A stretch of DNA of 64,000 bases from Immersiella caudata (Eukaryota > Ascomycota > Sordariomycetes > Sordariales > Lasiosphaeriaceae). Both the position numbers and the translations under genes were made by a program. Where the stretch lies: assembly GCA_030512335.1 (NCBI GenBank), contig JAULSU010000003.1, forward strand, positions 744,001 through 808,000. The letters run 5' to 3'. This document shows positions 43,318 to 55,800 of the stretch, piece after piece. The notes under the pieces were generated by a model. The model searched no databases and was not told the origin of the DNA. It was given only the letters and a program-made list of their open reading frames with translations. Within the stretch, counting starts at the first letter, position 1. The number at the start of each line of letters is the position of its first letter.

Positions 43318-46300
43318 TCAGACAGCAGCGCCCCAACGGTGGTGGCGCAGCCCTGCATCACCGGCTGCCTCTAGCACGGAGACGATAAGGAGACGGTCTG
43401 ACGGGTACAGAAAGCTGCGATCGTCTTTGTGGTTCTCACGGGCATATGCGAGGGAGCGGACTGTGGTTGCATACGACGACACTACCAAGTCCATGGCAGA
43501 CGTAGGTGAAGATGCAGGATTCTCGGTAGAAGAGTAGTCACCAGCAGCGTGGAAAGGCGCACCGGCTAGCAAGCCAGTTCCGATCCAATGAACCCGTGGT
43601 TTGGCCTCACCGTCAACGGTGACTTTCTGAATCTGAGCGAGGACTGGTTGGACGACCGTTCTCCAAAGCCATTGCAAGACTAGGGTCATCTTCTTGTTGT
43701 TCGCAGCCGAAGTCTTCAGCGTCCAAGTTGTAGTCGCCTCGCGAAGCAGGCCCATGTACCGTCTGATCAGCAAAGGGGAGAGGACGGACAGGTTCACCGT
43801 GTGCACTCCCTCGCCGTTCACAATGAAGGCATGGCCGGAGTAAGTCATCTCGCTGTACATGACAACCACAATGTTGCCGGAACCTGCTAGTTCCATTGTG
43901 GATTTCAGGCTGAGGGGGCTCAAAAAGTCGTGCATCCCGTCTTGCGACCGGATGTGCTCAACCAGGTTTTCGAACTCCTGGGATGCCGTTTTGCGCCTCT
44001 GGGTGAGATCATCCTCGTGTCCTTCTGGTGGAAGCGAACCGAGTTCGCGCTGAGTTGTCTCGTAGGCTCGAAAGAGATCTGGGGCTACCTGTCGCCGCTT
44101 GAACGACTCGAGCGACCCAAGGGGCAGCTGTGGAGTCAATGTTGCATTGTTCAAAACAGCCCGGATTCTGGCCATTGTGTCCTTGAGCTGCTGGTTTAGC
44201 AAAGCTTGCTGCACCTCCACTTTGCTCCGTGTGTCGAATCGACCGAGTGATTCAAGCTCGCCCGTTATCTTGTTGAAGCTGACGGCAAGGTCAAACGATA
44301 CCGACTCGAGGCCTCGTGAGGCGCTGCGGTAGTCCAGTTTTGACCCCAAGATAATACCACGGCCGAGTTCGAGAGACTCCAAAGCTTCCTCAATCGAACT
44401 TTCAGTGCGGTACGGCTCATAGATTGACTTGATCCTTGCCGCAGCTGCGTCTACCGCCACGCCGTTGAGACCGGAAATGATGTCCAGCCGGTCCTCGTTG
44501 GGCAGCCAACGAGGTGCGGTCGACGCCAGCAACTGCACCACCTCTGAGAGTATATCAGCTACTTCGCCAAAGCGGTAGGATCGACAGAGCCGGCCAGCTG
44601 CCAAGTTGCCCGCGGCTAGCTTCACAGTCAGACTTTGGAAGTCCGCTGCCCATGCCTCTTGGGTGACATCCAACAATCGTTGCCTCAGCTCAGCAGACTC
44701 TCCAAGCTTCTCTTTTTCTTTCAGCAGAAAAGCCAAGTTTAGGAGTCCTGTTCCACGCAAAGGTTTCTTTGTCGGCCAAATGCAACAATCCTGCTTCAAC
44801 ACACCGGATCGCTTCGTGTGGCTCCTTCTCGTAAGCGACTTTGTCGATGCATCCTTCTCGGTACCTTGATTTGATTCCACTGGATAGGATGTTTCCCATG
44901 TCATTGAGCGCAACGGCGTAGGCTCGGGGATTCTTCCAGAGAAGAGGCAGTGCTTGTCGAGCATAGGCCAAGGCATCGTCCAAGTGTGAAGTGTCATGAG
45001 TGACGTCGAACCTAGCTGAAGATGCACTTGACAGGGATACCAAGAAGTGACAGTAGGATGGGTGGTCCGGCGACAGCGCAGCGAGGGTTCGCCGGCTGCT
45101 GAGACTGCACTCCTCGATATCTTGCAGGGCACCAGTTCTCCGGAACCGAGCTTCCAAGACCAGTGCGTAATTGGCGAGCAGCTCGTACCTGTATGTCTCG
45201 CATACCTCGTCACCAGTATCATCACTGCAGAGTGCTACCAATATCACAGTGTGTTAGCACCAGGGTCTCACGGCGAGTTAGAGGAAGAAGGATAGCAGGT
45301 GTTTGGAAAGGACTCCGCTCATCTTACCCTCTAACACCCCCCTCATCTTCTCCACGGCGAGAGTTTGGTCGGCAAGCCGTCCAAACATCAGATACCGGAG
45401 TCTTAGCATCAAACCAAAGCGGCTGACAACAACCAGCATCCAGGATTCGGTTCCGCATGGGAGCTTGGCGGCCATCTCGTACGCCATCTGGATTTCATCC
45501 AATGCGTCGTTGAGGTGCTGGACATCGCCGTCGGACTGATACAGTGCTTTGAGAGAGATGGCCAAGAAGAACCGTGCCTGGCTGTGAAGCATCATATCTT
45601 CAAGAAGTTCGTCAATGTGTCGGCCGGAAGGGGTTGGTGCCTTGAATAGCGGGTTCACCAACTCAAACTCATGCGAGGCCGACTCAGTCACCGCCTTGCT
45701 CGCGATCTCGATAGCCTGCTGCAGATCTGAAAGCTGAGATGTTGCAGCATAGCTGTCACGCAGGTTGTCCCCTTGCTCCAGTAAACTTTGGACGGTCTCT
45801 TTTCGCTTCAGATAAAATTCCGGATTGGGGCACTCCTTCGGAGCTATCGTCGCCTCATCGTCCAGGTCGGAGAGACGATCCTGTTCCTCGGCAGCCACCA
45901 ACGCTGCAATCTCTTGTGCTCGCTTCCTGGTGACGTAGATGTGTTTACCGGCCGACGACGACGAATCCGGGATATCCTTGTCCTCTTCGACCAGTTTGAA
46001 CCATGGCGCCTTGACCCGAATCTGACAAGTCGCGGCGCCAATGGCTTGTGCGAAAGTGAAGCACTCCATGCACTCGCGTTGAAAAGCCTCGCCTTCCTCC
46101 TGAGATCGCGGAGCGAGAACCACAATCTCCACATTGATCGAGAGCTAGAGAAGAGATAGGAGAGCCCTCCTCGGACCCAGTGTTTTCAGGCGCTTGACAT
46201 ATTCGCGATGAAAAGCATTGGTGATCTGTATGACGCTGCTATCGTCTTGGGCCGCTGCCGCGAGTTTCGAAATCTTGTCGACGAGAAATGGCATTCGCTT

Positions 46301-47002
46301 TGACTCCTGAAGCGTCGGCTCGCCCACATGTGGAGCGGAAGGGTCCGCACTTCCATCCCACCATTTAATCGCCTGCATGAGGAGTTGGACGAGGTGGTAC
46401 GGGTGGCCGGAAACCTCGTACTTCCTGCTCAGACAGTCTGTGACCAGCTGCTGATTCGTGCGAGTCCAAAGGTTGGCGGGGTCACTGGGATGGCCCAAGA
46501 AGAAGCCATCCAAATGCTTGAGAGCATCTTCAACTTCCGACGCGTTATGGATGTCAAGGATGAACTCTTTGAGAATTTGCAAGTGTCGGTTGAGGCGCGG
46601 TCCGCGGAGCTCGCTGTGGGGAGGCAGGTCGACAACGGACCGCCGGGAAACCTCGAGAGTGTCCTGTAGATCCTTTGTAGCCTTGGTCTCCCGATATTTC
46701 AGAGCCAACAAGTCGGCTAGCCCGTGTCCCAACTCACACGCCGCGGCGCTCTCGAGATGGGGTGACGCGAGTGCCAGTTTGGCGAACTTGATCGCATCTT
46801 CCAGATCGCGCCAGTTCCCAGCCAAAGCGTACCGCTCTGCTGCTGCAAGGGAGAGACGTTTCAGATCTAGCGGATTGTTCTTGGTGCTCCCATCTGATGT
46901 CAGTCCTGTTGTCCGTTCGGCCAAGTCCAGCGCTTTCCCTGTCTCTTGGCTGCGATCCGATTTGGCACTCGTGCCTGCCTCTGCCGGCGAGATCTGGTCC
47001 AT
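43318..47002 (-). pseudogene. TPR-CHAT protease gene, frameshifted and C-terminally truncated
   Basis: Complement exons are 46199-47002, 45328-46144 and 43318-45234, with introns of 54 and 93 nt; the latter has a strong GTAAGA donor and GCTAAC branch. Encodes helical TPR-like repeats throughout, then a CHAT (caspase HetF-associated with TPRs) domain. Around 44740-44760 the reading frame jumps by one nucleotide: coding matches ...LADKETFAWNR in one frame and LLNLAFLLKEKEKLGES in the next. No normal-sized intron explains it. Without correction translation stops at 44690, giving a TPR-only protein of 721 aa. The CHAT part keeps a histidine site (GTGLLAGAPFHAAGDYS) and VVSSYATTVRSLAY, but the frame ends soon after RLLIVSV, before the region that should hold the catalytic cysteine (ACHG). 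CHAT proteins are caspase-like proteases that in bacteria and fungi are linked to cell-death defence. Confidence 0.82.
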
Positions 47003-47506
47003 GTAGAGCCTGGTTAGCGAGAGAGCGGGAAAATGGGGGTGGATATAAAGAGGGCGCAATTCGGGGTTTCGAGAGCAATGCTGTCTGATGTCGAAGAAAT
47101 GTCGTCGACAGACGGCTCAGCCGCATTGAAAGCAAAGAGGCGAGGGTTTAGCAAATCATTTCTGGTGGGAAATGAGGGGCTTTGGCCCTCTCGGACGCCG
47201 GGCGCTATGTCCAGCCTTCGGCAGTCTTTGCTGGTAGGGCATTGTGATTGGTGGATTCCCGTGGTAAACTTGGAAGGAGGCATCGCTAAAAATGCAACGC
47301 GCAGGACCTACCTCCTCCACGCCACCCCCCTGAGCACTGGATGATGGGGAGAGCTGAGAAGCATGAACAACAACATTCCAGTCACACTTGCTGTTCTGCA
47401 TCGAAATCAAGACCAGGTACCAGTGCTCCGATTTTACCTGCAAGTTAAGAGTCAAAACAGAAAACAAACAGAACGCCTCAAATATTCCTCTCAGCCCAAG
47501 ACTGAA
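47003..47506. other. Spacer between the CHAT and DPP III relics
   Basis: No gene seen. Holds the promoter of the TPR-CHAT gene and the 3' end of the DPP III relic. Confidence 0.4.
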
Positions 47507-49840
47507 TTATACCCTGTTGCTTGCCTCGTAGAGCGTCATCTCCACCTCATCACCCCTGACAAACGTGTTGGGCTGTACAAACTTCCATCTCGGCTTCGGC
47601 TTCGAACAGACAATCTTTCGCCACTCCTCGTATTCACCCTCAACGGCGCAAAGGGGCTCGTAGAACTCCTTGCAAGACGAGACGTCGGCGGTGCAGCGCC
47701 ATGTGTGCAAGCGCAAGAGGTAGCGACCCAGGGTTTACCGTGCGAGGCAAGCTTGGAAGGGTCGACGTGGACGGTGAGAGTCGAGTTTGCAGCGTCGTGC
47801 GAGATGCGGATGACCCCGCCCCCATCTTGGAGGAGATGCTTCAGGACGGAGAAATGCGCCTGAAAACAAAATCAGATCCACTAATACTCGGGGTGATTGG
47901 TGAGACACTGGGTGCATACCTGGTGGTGGAATTGGCCCCAAGCGTGGTTCTGGGAGTTGTAGTGCTCGAGGGCTTGCAGGCCATGGACGCCAATGTTAAA
48001 GTAGGTGACGTACAGCACCAAATTAAAATATTAACGAGCGATCAGGAGTGGCATTGCTATGCGTAACTTACGATCGTCAGCTGTGATGTCACTGTCATCA
48101 GTGTAGCCAAACATCTCGAGCAACTCTTTGTTCTCCATGAGATATTCGGAGACCAAAATGGCACGACATTCCTCCACAGTACCAGCCAACTTCCCAAAGA
48201 CACCGTTCCATGTCTGGCCAGGCAGGTAGTGTGACGTTACGGGCTTCTGGGTGAGAGGACTGATTGGTGGGTTCTGTTTGTCGAAGTTGTAGGTTCCTGG
48301 CTCCGTCTCACTGAGAAGCTTTCCAGTTCCGTGGCCGAGAAGCTCGTGGGTGGCTGTCGTGGGGAATCTGACAATTTGCGTACTGTTCTTGAAGCGCTTC
48401 AACTCGGACGGGTTGACCCAGTGGCAGGGAGATCGGGGTTGTGGTTGGCGGTAAGGCGGTTCGTGAGAACAACGTTCTTGAAACCGTAGTTTTCCGGGAT
48501 GTATTCATACTGCTTGGTATTAGTTCGTTCCGAAAGGACTGAGGGTGTTTGGACTTGCGTTGGGAAGATTGGCAGCCTCGGAGACGATGCTACCACATAC
48601 GGCAAGCGCTATAATATTGAGCATGCCCTGATTAACTACCAGCGTTTCAGCATGGGGAAGGGAGGGGCCTACCATGGACACTGGTGAAATCCGGGGCCTC
48701 AAACAAACTCTTCTCGAACGGCCCTTTGCCGTGATTGACACCTTCAACGGCTCATGGGAGCTGTCGAATGATGGCAGTTGGAACCTCAACCAAGCGCTTC
48801 AGTCTCACGGTCTCGTCTGGATCAGCAAATCTTATCATTGCCTCCTACTCTGACCTGATGCCGGCCGGGTCGCGGCAAGGTTCGATAAAGCCAATCAAGC
48901 TTTCCACTCTTGCGGCCACGTCCTTCACCCATGCCTTTTGCGACTCTTGGAAGGCCTCCAAGCTGCTGGTGCGGAAGCATTCGACGTAGTGTGTCAGAAA
49001 CTGAATTTGGTTGTTGTTGGCGGCATACTTCCTGGCGTTTTTCAGAGCCAAGCAGACCTTTGACAGCTCCTCGGGCGTGGTCGCCCTGATGAGAAAGATG
49101 CCGCTTGCGAGTTCCGTGGACGTATCCTTCGAAGATACGGGCTCGGCAGAAGCCTGTAGCAGGTGGAAGATGGGTCTTCTGTTCTCAACCAGCTTCCGAA
49201 TTCGAGTATTCTCCGGTCCGATAGAGCGAGTTTCCATCACCTCGGACATGTTGGCAATCTCCTCTGGTGAAATGGTCTCGGTGCCGGGATAATACCCTGA
49301 CTACGCGTTCTTGCTGGGGTATCCGAGACTGTAAGACGGGACTGCAACTAGGCTATCGGCAATGTTCGCCCGTATGCTCTTGACCTCTGGGGAGATGGCT
49401 GCAATTTCTGGAGAGTTTCGAGTGTCAGATCGGGAACAAAACTTTTGATTGCCTTCGCCCTGCTGGAAGTCCAGGACCGTGAAGGCGGTCGGGATGCTCG
49501 ATGGAATAAACTTGCGTAGAAGTTACCCAAATTGCATAGAAACATGGCGGCGTACTCCAAGAAGGCGTCGAGTTTGCTCAGGGAGGGTGTCGCATTGCGT
49601 AATTAAAGTGTCCCAGTCTCCGCCGCAGGCAGAATGGAGCTTCATGATGAAGTCGAAGATGTCCGGGCCTTCCGCTGAGACCTGCCGCATAACGATCCTG
49701 CTTCCATGCCAGGCCGCTTGAGCCATGTGGTGCGCATAGAGCTTCTCGTTCTGCTTCGGAGTATCGAAGATGGGCTTGATCTCGAGCTGGTGAACTATGG
49801 CGCCAGGTGGGGGAGCGTGTGAGCTCCGTGGGGGAGACAT
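47507..49840 (-). pseudogene. Dipeptidyl peptidase III (M49) pseudogene
   Basis: Nearly the whole M49 protein is recognisable in order: KLYAHHMAQAAWHGSRIVMR (N-terminus, ATG 49840), EYAAMFLCNLGNFY, AFTVLDFQQGEGNQKF, ISPEEIANMSEVMETR, GKGPFEKSLFEAPDFTSVHG, YIPENYGFKNVV, the zinc motif HELLGH (48331-48348), TVEECRAILVSEYLME, QAHFSVLKHLLQDGGG and PRWKFVQPNTFVRG. The parts lie in different frames and are cut by stops at 49301-49303, 48845-48847 and 48752-48754, by frameshifts near 49590, 49510 and 48690, by loss of a usable 3' splice site near 48000-48030, and by a one-base deletion near 47515. DPP III is normally a cytosolic zinc enzyme releasing dipeptides from short peptides. This copy cannot make a working enzyme. 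Confidence 0.93.
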
Positions 49841-50776
49841 GTTGCTCGGGTGATCGTGAATCAAGAGGAGAGGGTCGGGAAGAAAGAGAGCCTCTTTTGA
49901 GGCGAGATGGTTGTTGAGAAGCTGATTTCTCAAGTGTGAAGGATGAAGGGCGTCGACTCCTCAATGATCAAGTTGACGTAGCGGTTACGAAGGAAGCACG
50001 AAGGGCGGCGAAATGACAATTGGCTGGAGTAAATCCCTGCGGTGGAGCCCTGAAATTTCATGAAGCGGAGGGCTGTGCTGGTCGTGGCCCGAGACCAGAT
50101 AAAATTGCTGAGCATTTCCAGGGAGCAGTGGGGCGCTTTCAGGGCTAATTATCAGGGGGCTCAGGGTGGAAACTGCTGTGTCTGTCAAGTGCGGTGGTCT
50201 AGGTGGGGAGTAGCGAGCGGTGAAGATTGGAAGGTCGGGCATTGAAGTTCCAACCTGTTTGTGATTAGGCCGTCAGCAAACTTTCTTCAAACAATCAAAC
50301 GTTTGTGCATGATTTAGGATCGAGTTGATCCCTCTGTACAGTGCTGAGCTGTTGTGGAGTTTTCCGTTTGTAGTGTTTTTGGTCGAGCTCTCCCCAGTGC
50401 CTGGCGTCTTGCTAGGTAAGGTATCTTAGGTAGGTATTGGGGTCGACTGTTTGGACAGAATTTGCACAAGAGGCCCTTGGTGCTGAACTCTGGACTCAGA
50501 CCGCACCCCAGTGAGCGTGCCCTATACGTTTAGTTCTTCTTTTTACAGTTGCCATGAATGGCCACGATTTTCGGCCGAATCACCTTCCCGTGTGCAACAG
50601 ACGGGACGAATCACATGATGATCAGCTGACCTGGGTGCAACTTCGTCGAACCCGAGCGGGGCAGCTGAGCTCTAAAACCGCCCACAAAATATCCCGAGAC
50701 GCCTACTCCCGGGACGCCTACTCCCGAGTCTACATCGAGGTTTCATCCTGATCTGAATTGTTTGGTAGCCGATATT
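49841..50776. other. Intergenic region upstream of the CorA-like gene
   Basis: No gene seen. Contains a GGTA-rich stretch near 50414-50435 and a duplicated 15-mer at 50698-50727. Confidence 0.4.
50698..50727. repeat. 15-bp direct tandem duplication
   Basis: Two adjacent copies of GACGCCTACTCCCGG/A lie about 50 bp upstream of the CorA-like start codon. Confidence 0.8.
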
Positions 50777-52376
50777 ATGTTCGAAGCAAAACGGGTCGAG
50801 CGCCTCGATCGATGCCGATGGGAGCCATCTGACAACCCCGACTTGCTTGGCTTCATTGAGGCCTGGTGGGTCGCCGAACAAGGTACTTCAATTCCCCTGA
50901 TCATCAAGATTGAATTAGGTAACATCAGCCAGATGGAGAAGAGCTCTCCAAGACAGGCGACTACCACTACCGTCGCGGCTTTTTGACCGACGATGAAGTT
51001 GAAGACTGGATCAGCCAGAAGCGCGACTTCTCCCCGCCGCGATTCCCCTCTTCAAAGTCGAGGAATCCCCTACCAGGAAAACTCTCCTGCATCCGCATCC
51101 TGATGTGCGAGCGACTAGGCTGGCAGCCCCCTAGGTTTGCCATGAGCCAAAGATCCTACCTCCTTCTCGAAAAAGAGTTCGCCCTCTCCCGCGCTACCCT
51201 CCCAATCCTCTGCCGCAGCTCCGGGCTCGAATACCACCGCCTCTCCTTCCCGTCTTCTAACGACCAAACCCAACCCCTTCCATTACTTTGTAAGTGCCTC
51301 AGCCTCCACTCAACGACACCAACACCCATCTAACCAGCGTGACATCAGCTATAATCCTAAAACATCCCCAAATGTACCAACTAGGCAACCTCGGCCTCTC
51401 CCTCTCCCACAACCTCACCACCTCCACCACCCTCGCATTTCTCCACGGCTGGTCCCTCTTCACCTTCCAAAACGCCGTCACCGGCAAACGCCAAGTCTCC
51501 CACGCCGAGCGTATCCACCAGCTCCTCGAGCCCTCCGTCTCACTGTGGAAACACCCCCTCCTGCTCCCCACTCTCATCTTCCAAGAGCATCTTACGCGGT
51601 GTGAGGATTTTGTGACGAGGGGGTTAAGCGAAAGGGTAAGAGGGATTGAGATGGACCTTGGGGTGACGAGGTCGGGACGATTGGTGGGGACAGAGACGGC
51701 GTTGCCAGAGGTGATACGGGAGTTGGTAGGGGATGACGAGAGGCGATTGATGATTACTTCGGAGGTGAATACCACGCTGACGGATACGATTACCTTCTTG
51801 GGGGTGCTTAAATGGGATCAGAGACTCGGGGGTTTCATTCAGAGGCTGGACAAAGAGCTAGGGAAGTATTACGCTGACGCGGGGGTGGGAAGGGAAGCGG
51901 TGAAAGAGCTGGAGGCAGCGCTGGAGCATTTTTGCGGCGAGGCCGAGTCAACGTGGGAGTATGTCAATGGGATGAGGGCCAGGTTGGAAGGGCAGATGGG
52001 GGTGTTGTACAACTTTATGGCGCAGGCGGGGAATGATCTCAACTCGAGGATTGCGGCGACGAGCGGGCTGGACAGTGCGGCGATGAAGACGTTGGCGTTT
52101 GTTACGGCGGTGTTTTTGCCGCCGAGTTATATCGCAGCGCTGTTTAGTATGACTTTCTTCAACTGGCAGGCGGGTGGGGAGCAGGTAGTGTCGAGTCGGT
52201 TTTGGATATATTGGGTGATTTCGGCGCCGTTGACGGTGGCGATTCTGGTGGGGTGGCGGTTTTGGTGGAAGAAGCAGAGGGTGCATTATGCGAAGGCGTA
52301 TCCGCAGGTTCTGTCGGTGGGAGAGAAGGAGAAAGAGAGAGGAGAGGGGGAGAAGAATGAGGCAGGGCAAGTTTGA
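50777..52376 (+). CDS. CorA-like membrane protein lacking the GMN signature, 3 exons
   Basis: Exons are 50777-50882, 50933-51289 and 51349-52376, giving 496 aa; junction phases agree. The first about 400 residues form the cytosolic helical part typical of fungal CorA-like proteins (NTTLTDTITFLGVLKWDQRL; ETESTWEYVNG-like helix near 350). Two membrane helices lie at the C-terminus: LAFVTAVFLPPSYIAALFSM (about 404-423) and FWIYWVISAPLTVAILVGW (about 439-457). True CorA Mg2+ channels have GMN after the first helix; here the loop reads TFFNWQ, as in the fungal side branch, so magnesium transport is doubtful. The C-terminal tail is Lys/Glu rich. It sits between the DPP III relic and the NLR gene; whether it works with the NLR is unknown. 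Confidence 0.85.
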
Positions 52377-52890
52377 GCTTGAGCAGTCTATACCCGAAGA
52401 ATCCCCCTTTTCAGCATCACGTTCCCCCGGCTCTTTCGCAAATCTCTACTTCCTCGCACTCCCCCGCCTACAAAGAAGAGAGAAACCCACCTCGGCCCCA
52501 GCTCAAGAAGAATTATCCTGCTTCCGCGCCACCCACGGTTGCACCCTTGGCATTGGCGCTACCAGCACCCCTTCACAGCCCGTCGTCTCCGATGACTAGC
52601 CGCGCCATCAGCAAGCGAGCCATGACGGCCAACCAACGTTACCCCGGCCAGCTCGACCGAGTCTTCCAAGTCGGCAAGATTTGGCGTCCGTGAAATCGCC
52701 GACCGAAGGAGCTTGCGTGTGAAGGAGAAGGAGCGGAAACATCAAAGAGAAAGGAGTGAAGCAGGGCAGGTTTGAACTAGGGTAGATAGCCAGTCCTTAG
52801 CAACAGCCAACTTTACGTCGGGTGCCAGTGAACGGCCACGGCGTACCCCCCTGGCTCTTTATACTCACGCAAACCCGACGGGATGACCAC
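52377..52890. other. Intergenic region between CorA-like and NLR genes
   Basis: The genes converge here. No gene seen; a Pro/Ser-rich open stretch at 52373-52693 looks non-coding. Confidence 0.4.
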
Positions 52891-55800
52891 TCACATGGGG
52901 TCTGGGGGCTCGGCTTTCAAGGGAGTCTCGTCCACCCGGTTGATGGGGGCTGGGTGTGGCGCCGCATGAATCATTGGATGATCACTCTCCAAATCTTGTC
53001 CGCGCAGCCGTGAGGGTTGCTGTGTTGCATGGGCCCTAATGCTCCTCCTTGGCTTCTCCTGATGAGCATCGTCGTGACATTTGGCGATGTGATTTCTCAG
53101 AGTTCGATCTGAGGAGAAGGGGGGGTATGGGCAGCCCGGATGTTGGCAATACAGCCTGCTGACGTGGGTCTTTTCGTGCTCAGTTCTCAGTTGGTCGTTC
53201 TCGAAGCCAATTGTTGATCTGGCGCATCCATTCAGACGACACGTGAATGCAGAGGTCCTGTGAGACTTCTTGAAGCGTTCCAGATCTTCCATGGAAGTGC
53301 TGGGGAAGGTTCTCAAGGCAAGGAGTGATTGAACCGTGCTTTGATATAGAGACAATGCCGCACTAAGGGTATCTGGCGGGGCCTCCGAGCCCTCAGCGGC
53401 CCCTGCGTTCTGTTAGGCTCTTTGAATGCGGCACACAGTGTTAATTTGAGCTCACCTTGGTTGCGAGACTTTTCCTCCAGGGACTTGGCCGACCTCGCTT
53501 GCTTGACTATCTTTGCATATGTGTAAAGACCTTCGAAGGTCTTCAGACACTCCAGATCGCTATCTAAAGTTGCTGTGTCACGTGTCTGCGGTCGCAGGGT
53601 ACCCCTACTGTCAAGTTCGAGGAGCTTTGAAGCTAGCTGCGACATCAAGGCATATAAACTCGAAGCCGGGTCCTTCTGAGTCGATGCCATCACTGGGAGG
53701 ACATGATCAAGCCAGAATTCGTTTGAGTAGACGTGAAATGCGTGTAGCCCCCGTAGGACTCGACGATTCCGATCATGAGTAGAATATGCAGAGTCGAACA
53801 CGGTTAGTCCTGATAGCAGACAGGTGATTGTGGCTGTCCCGTGCTCATAGTAGGCAGTTTCCTCGGATATCATTGACCTCTCGCCTCGGCTCTTCAAATA
53901 ACTACCCAACCTGTTAGCTGCGTGCTCCCCCTGGCGTGGATGATGTAGAAACCGAGCTCAACTCCGGGTAGGCAAGGTGCGAAGGCAGCCAACGACAAAA
54001 AAAAGACTTACTCCTTGACAGATACGTGGATGAATGCAAACGTTGAATCCCTTCGTTCTTCGATCAGAGGTGCACACATGCTGAACAGGTACGAAGGTGG
54101 GACATTGGCGACCATCGGGTCCCCTGGACCGAAAGCCAACGCAGACTGGAACTCAAACATTCGCAGAGGCCGTTTGGCATAGGCGATCCAACCGAAGATC
54201 GATTTCAGTCTCTCGGTCGATCTCGTGTCAAAATTCCCCAATATCTGTGTCAGAATTCTCTCGTAGCTGTAGAGAGAGCATCAGGGTCAAATCTCCCTCT
54301 TTTTGTCTTCGAGCACTTACAATGCGCCCAGTTCACTCGGAAGCTCTTGAGCCGCATGGAGGATCTCATCTTTGTTGTAGAACATGTTGTTCGAGATGTA
54401 CTCAATTACCAGCCGCGCCCATATGTACATTCCTAGGACGCGAGTCAGAATCTTCGGCTCAACTGTATCACAGGTGACTCGCCGTCGGCTTTCTGAGCGA
54501 TGGCAGTGGCCATGTCCCTGATGTCTGCATCTCCGATTCCCATTCCTGTCAAGCGTGAGCGAAGCGCACCAAGCTTGGAATAGGCATACGATCGGATTGC
54601 CTTCTCAAGTTGTTGTGCCTCATCCGTCAGGGACACTACTGTTGCTCTTTTCCGAAGTCGTTTGGTCAAGAAGCTCGTGTTTCTGCTTAGAACTAGGACC
54701 TTATATCTGGCGGAATTCGGTGGGGCGGACCTGGTGGCAACCAACTGTCCCAGTAGATTGATGAGCTGTCCCTGCTTTTCACTTTCGCATTCGTCCAGAC
54801 CGTCCAGGATAAGATGAATATGCTTGACTTCACCCGGCGTCTGAGGTACCGCACTCGCCACGGTCCGAAGGAGTTGCTCAAGAGACTTGGACGTTGGCGC
54901 TCTCATGGCGAAGTCAGTCTCCTTGAGTCGGAAGACGTAGGCGACTAGGTCGGCGTTTGCTTGTAGAATCTGTAGCAGTAGTGATCGAAGAATCAGGTCA
55001 TACTTTGTTGATGATGCATAAGAGTATGTGCAGAAATGGCTGACCAAGACAGAGTGATCCGCGCGCGTTGCGCCCTGGAGGAAACCAATGATGTGACCTG
55101 CAAGCACACTCTTGCCACTCCCAGGCTTTCCTTGGAGCCATACGAATGGCTCATTGTCGTTCCTCTGCATCCACGCCATGATTCGGTCCACCTTCGTAAC
55201 CCAGTCGCAACCACTCGAGAATTTGAAGGCCTCTTCCATAACGCTGTCAAGTATCAAGACTTGCTCAGACGGATCAACCTTGAGCCATGCGACAATCTCC
55301 TCGTATTGCTGAGACGTTTTCCGCTTCTCTTCTTTTGCAATTGCATCGAGCTGATCCTTTCGGTGCTGCTCTAGGCGTATTCTTATCTCCCGGGCCTCGC
55401 TGATGTTGATGGCGTTTGCTGTCAGATCGAGAAGATGTTCGTGAGACTTCAGATTCGCGATGATATCATCAAAACGGCTCTTGAAACGACCAAAGGAAGT
55501 ATCGAAGAAGAGGGCCCAGCCTAGGGGGTGGAGACAAGAATCCGTTAGCCGTCGGATGCTGAACGCGAAACGCATTCGCAGAGATCTCGGTTAAGGGCAC
55601 TCACTTCGCTGCCGGATGAACCTGTAAGCCGCCTTGTGGAATTTCAAGATGTCGCAATAGTATACCGCCAGGACATTCTGGAACTCTGTATTGTTTCTGA
55701 ACGCGTCTTTGAGGATTTCGAATCTCGAAAGCGATTCGGATATACGCGAGTAGTGCTTGATGATCGTGTCGAAGGCGTCAACGAAGTCAGAAGCTACCTT

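Noticed and set aside
47363..47863. 166-codon frame on the plus strand
   Set aside because: Antisense of the DPP III C-terminal remnant, which has recognisable family motifs.
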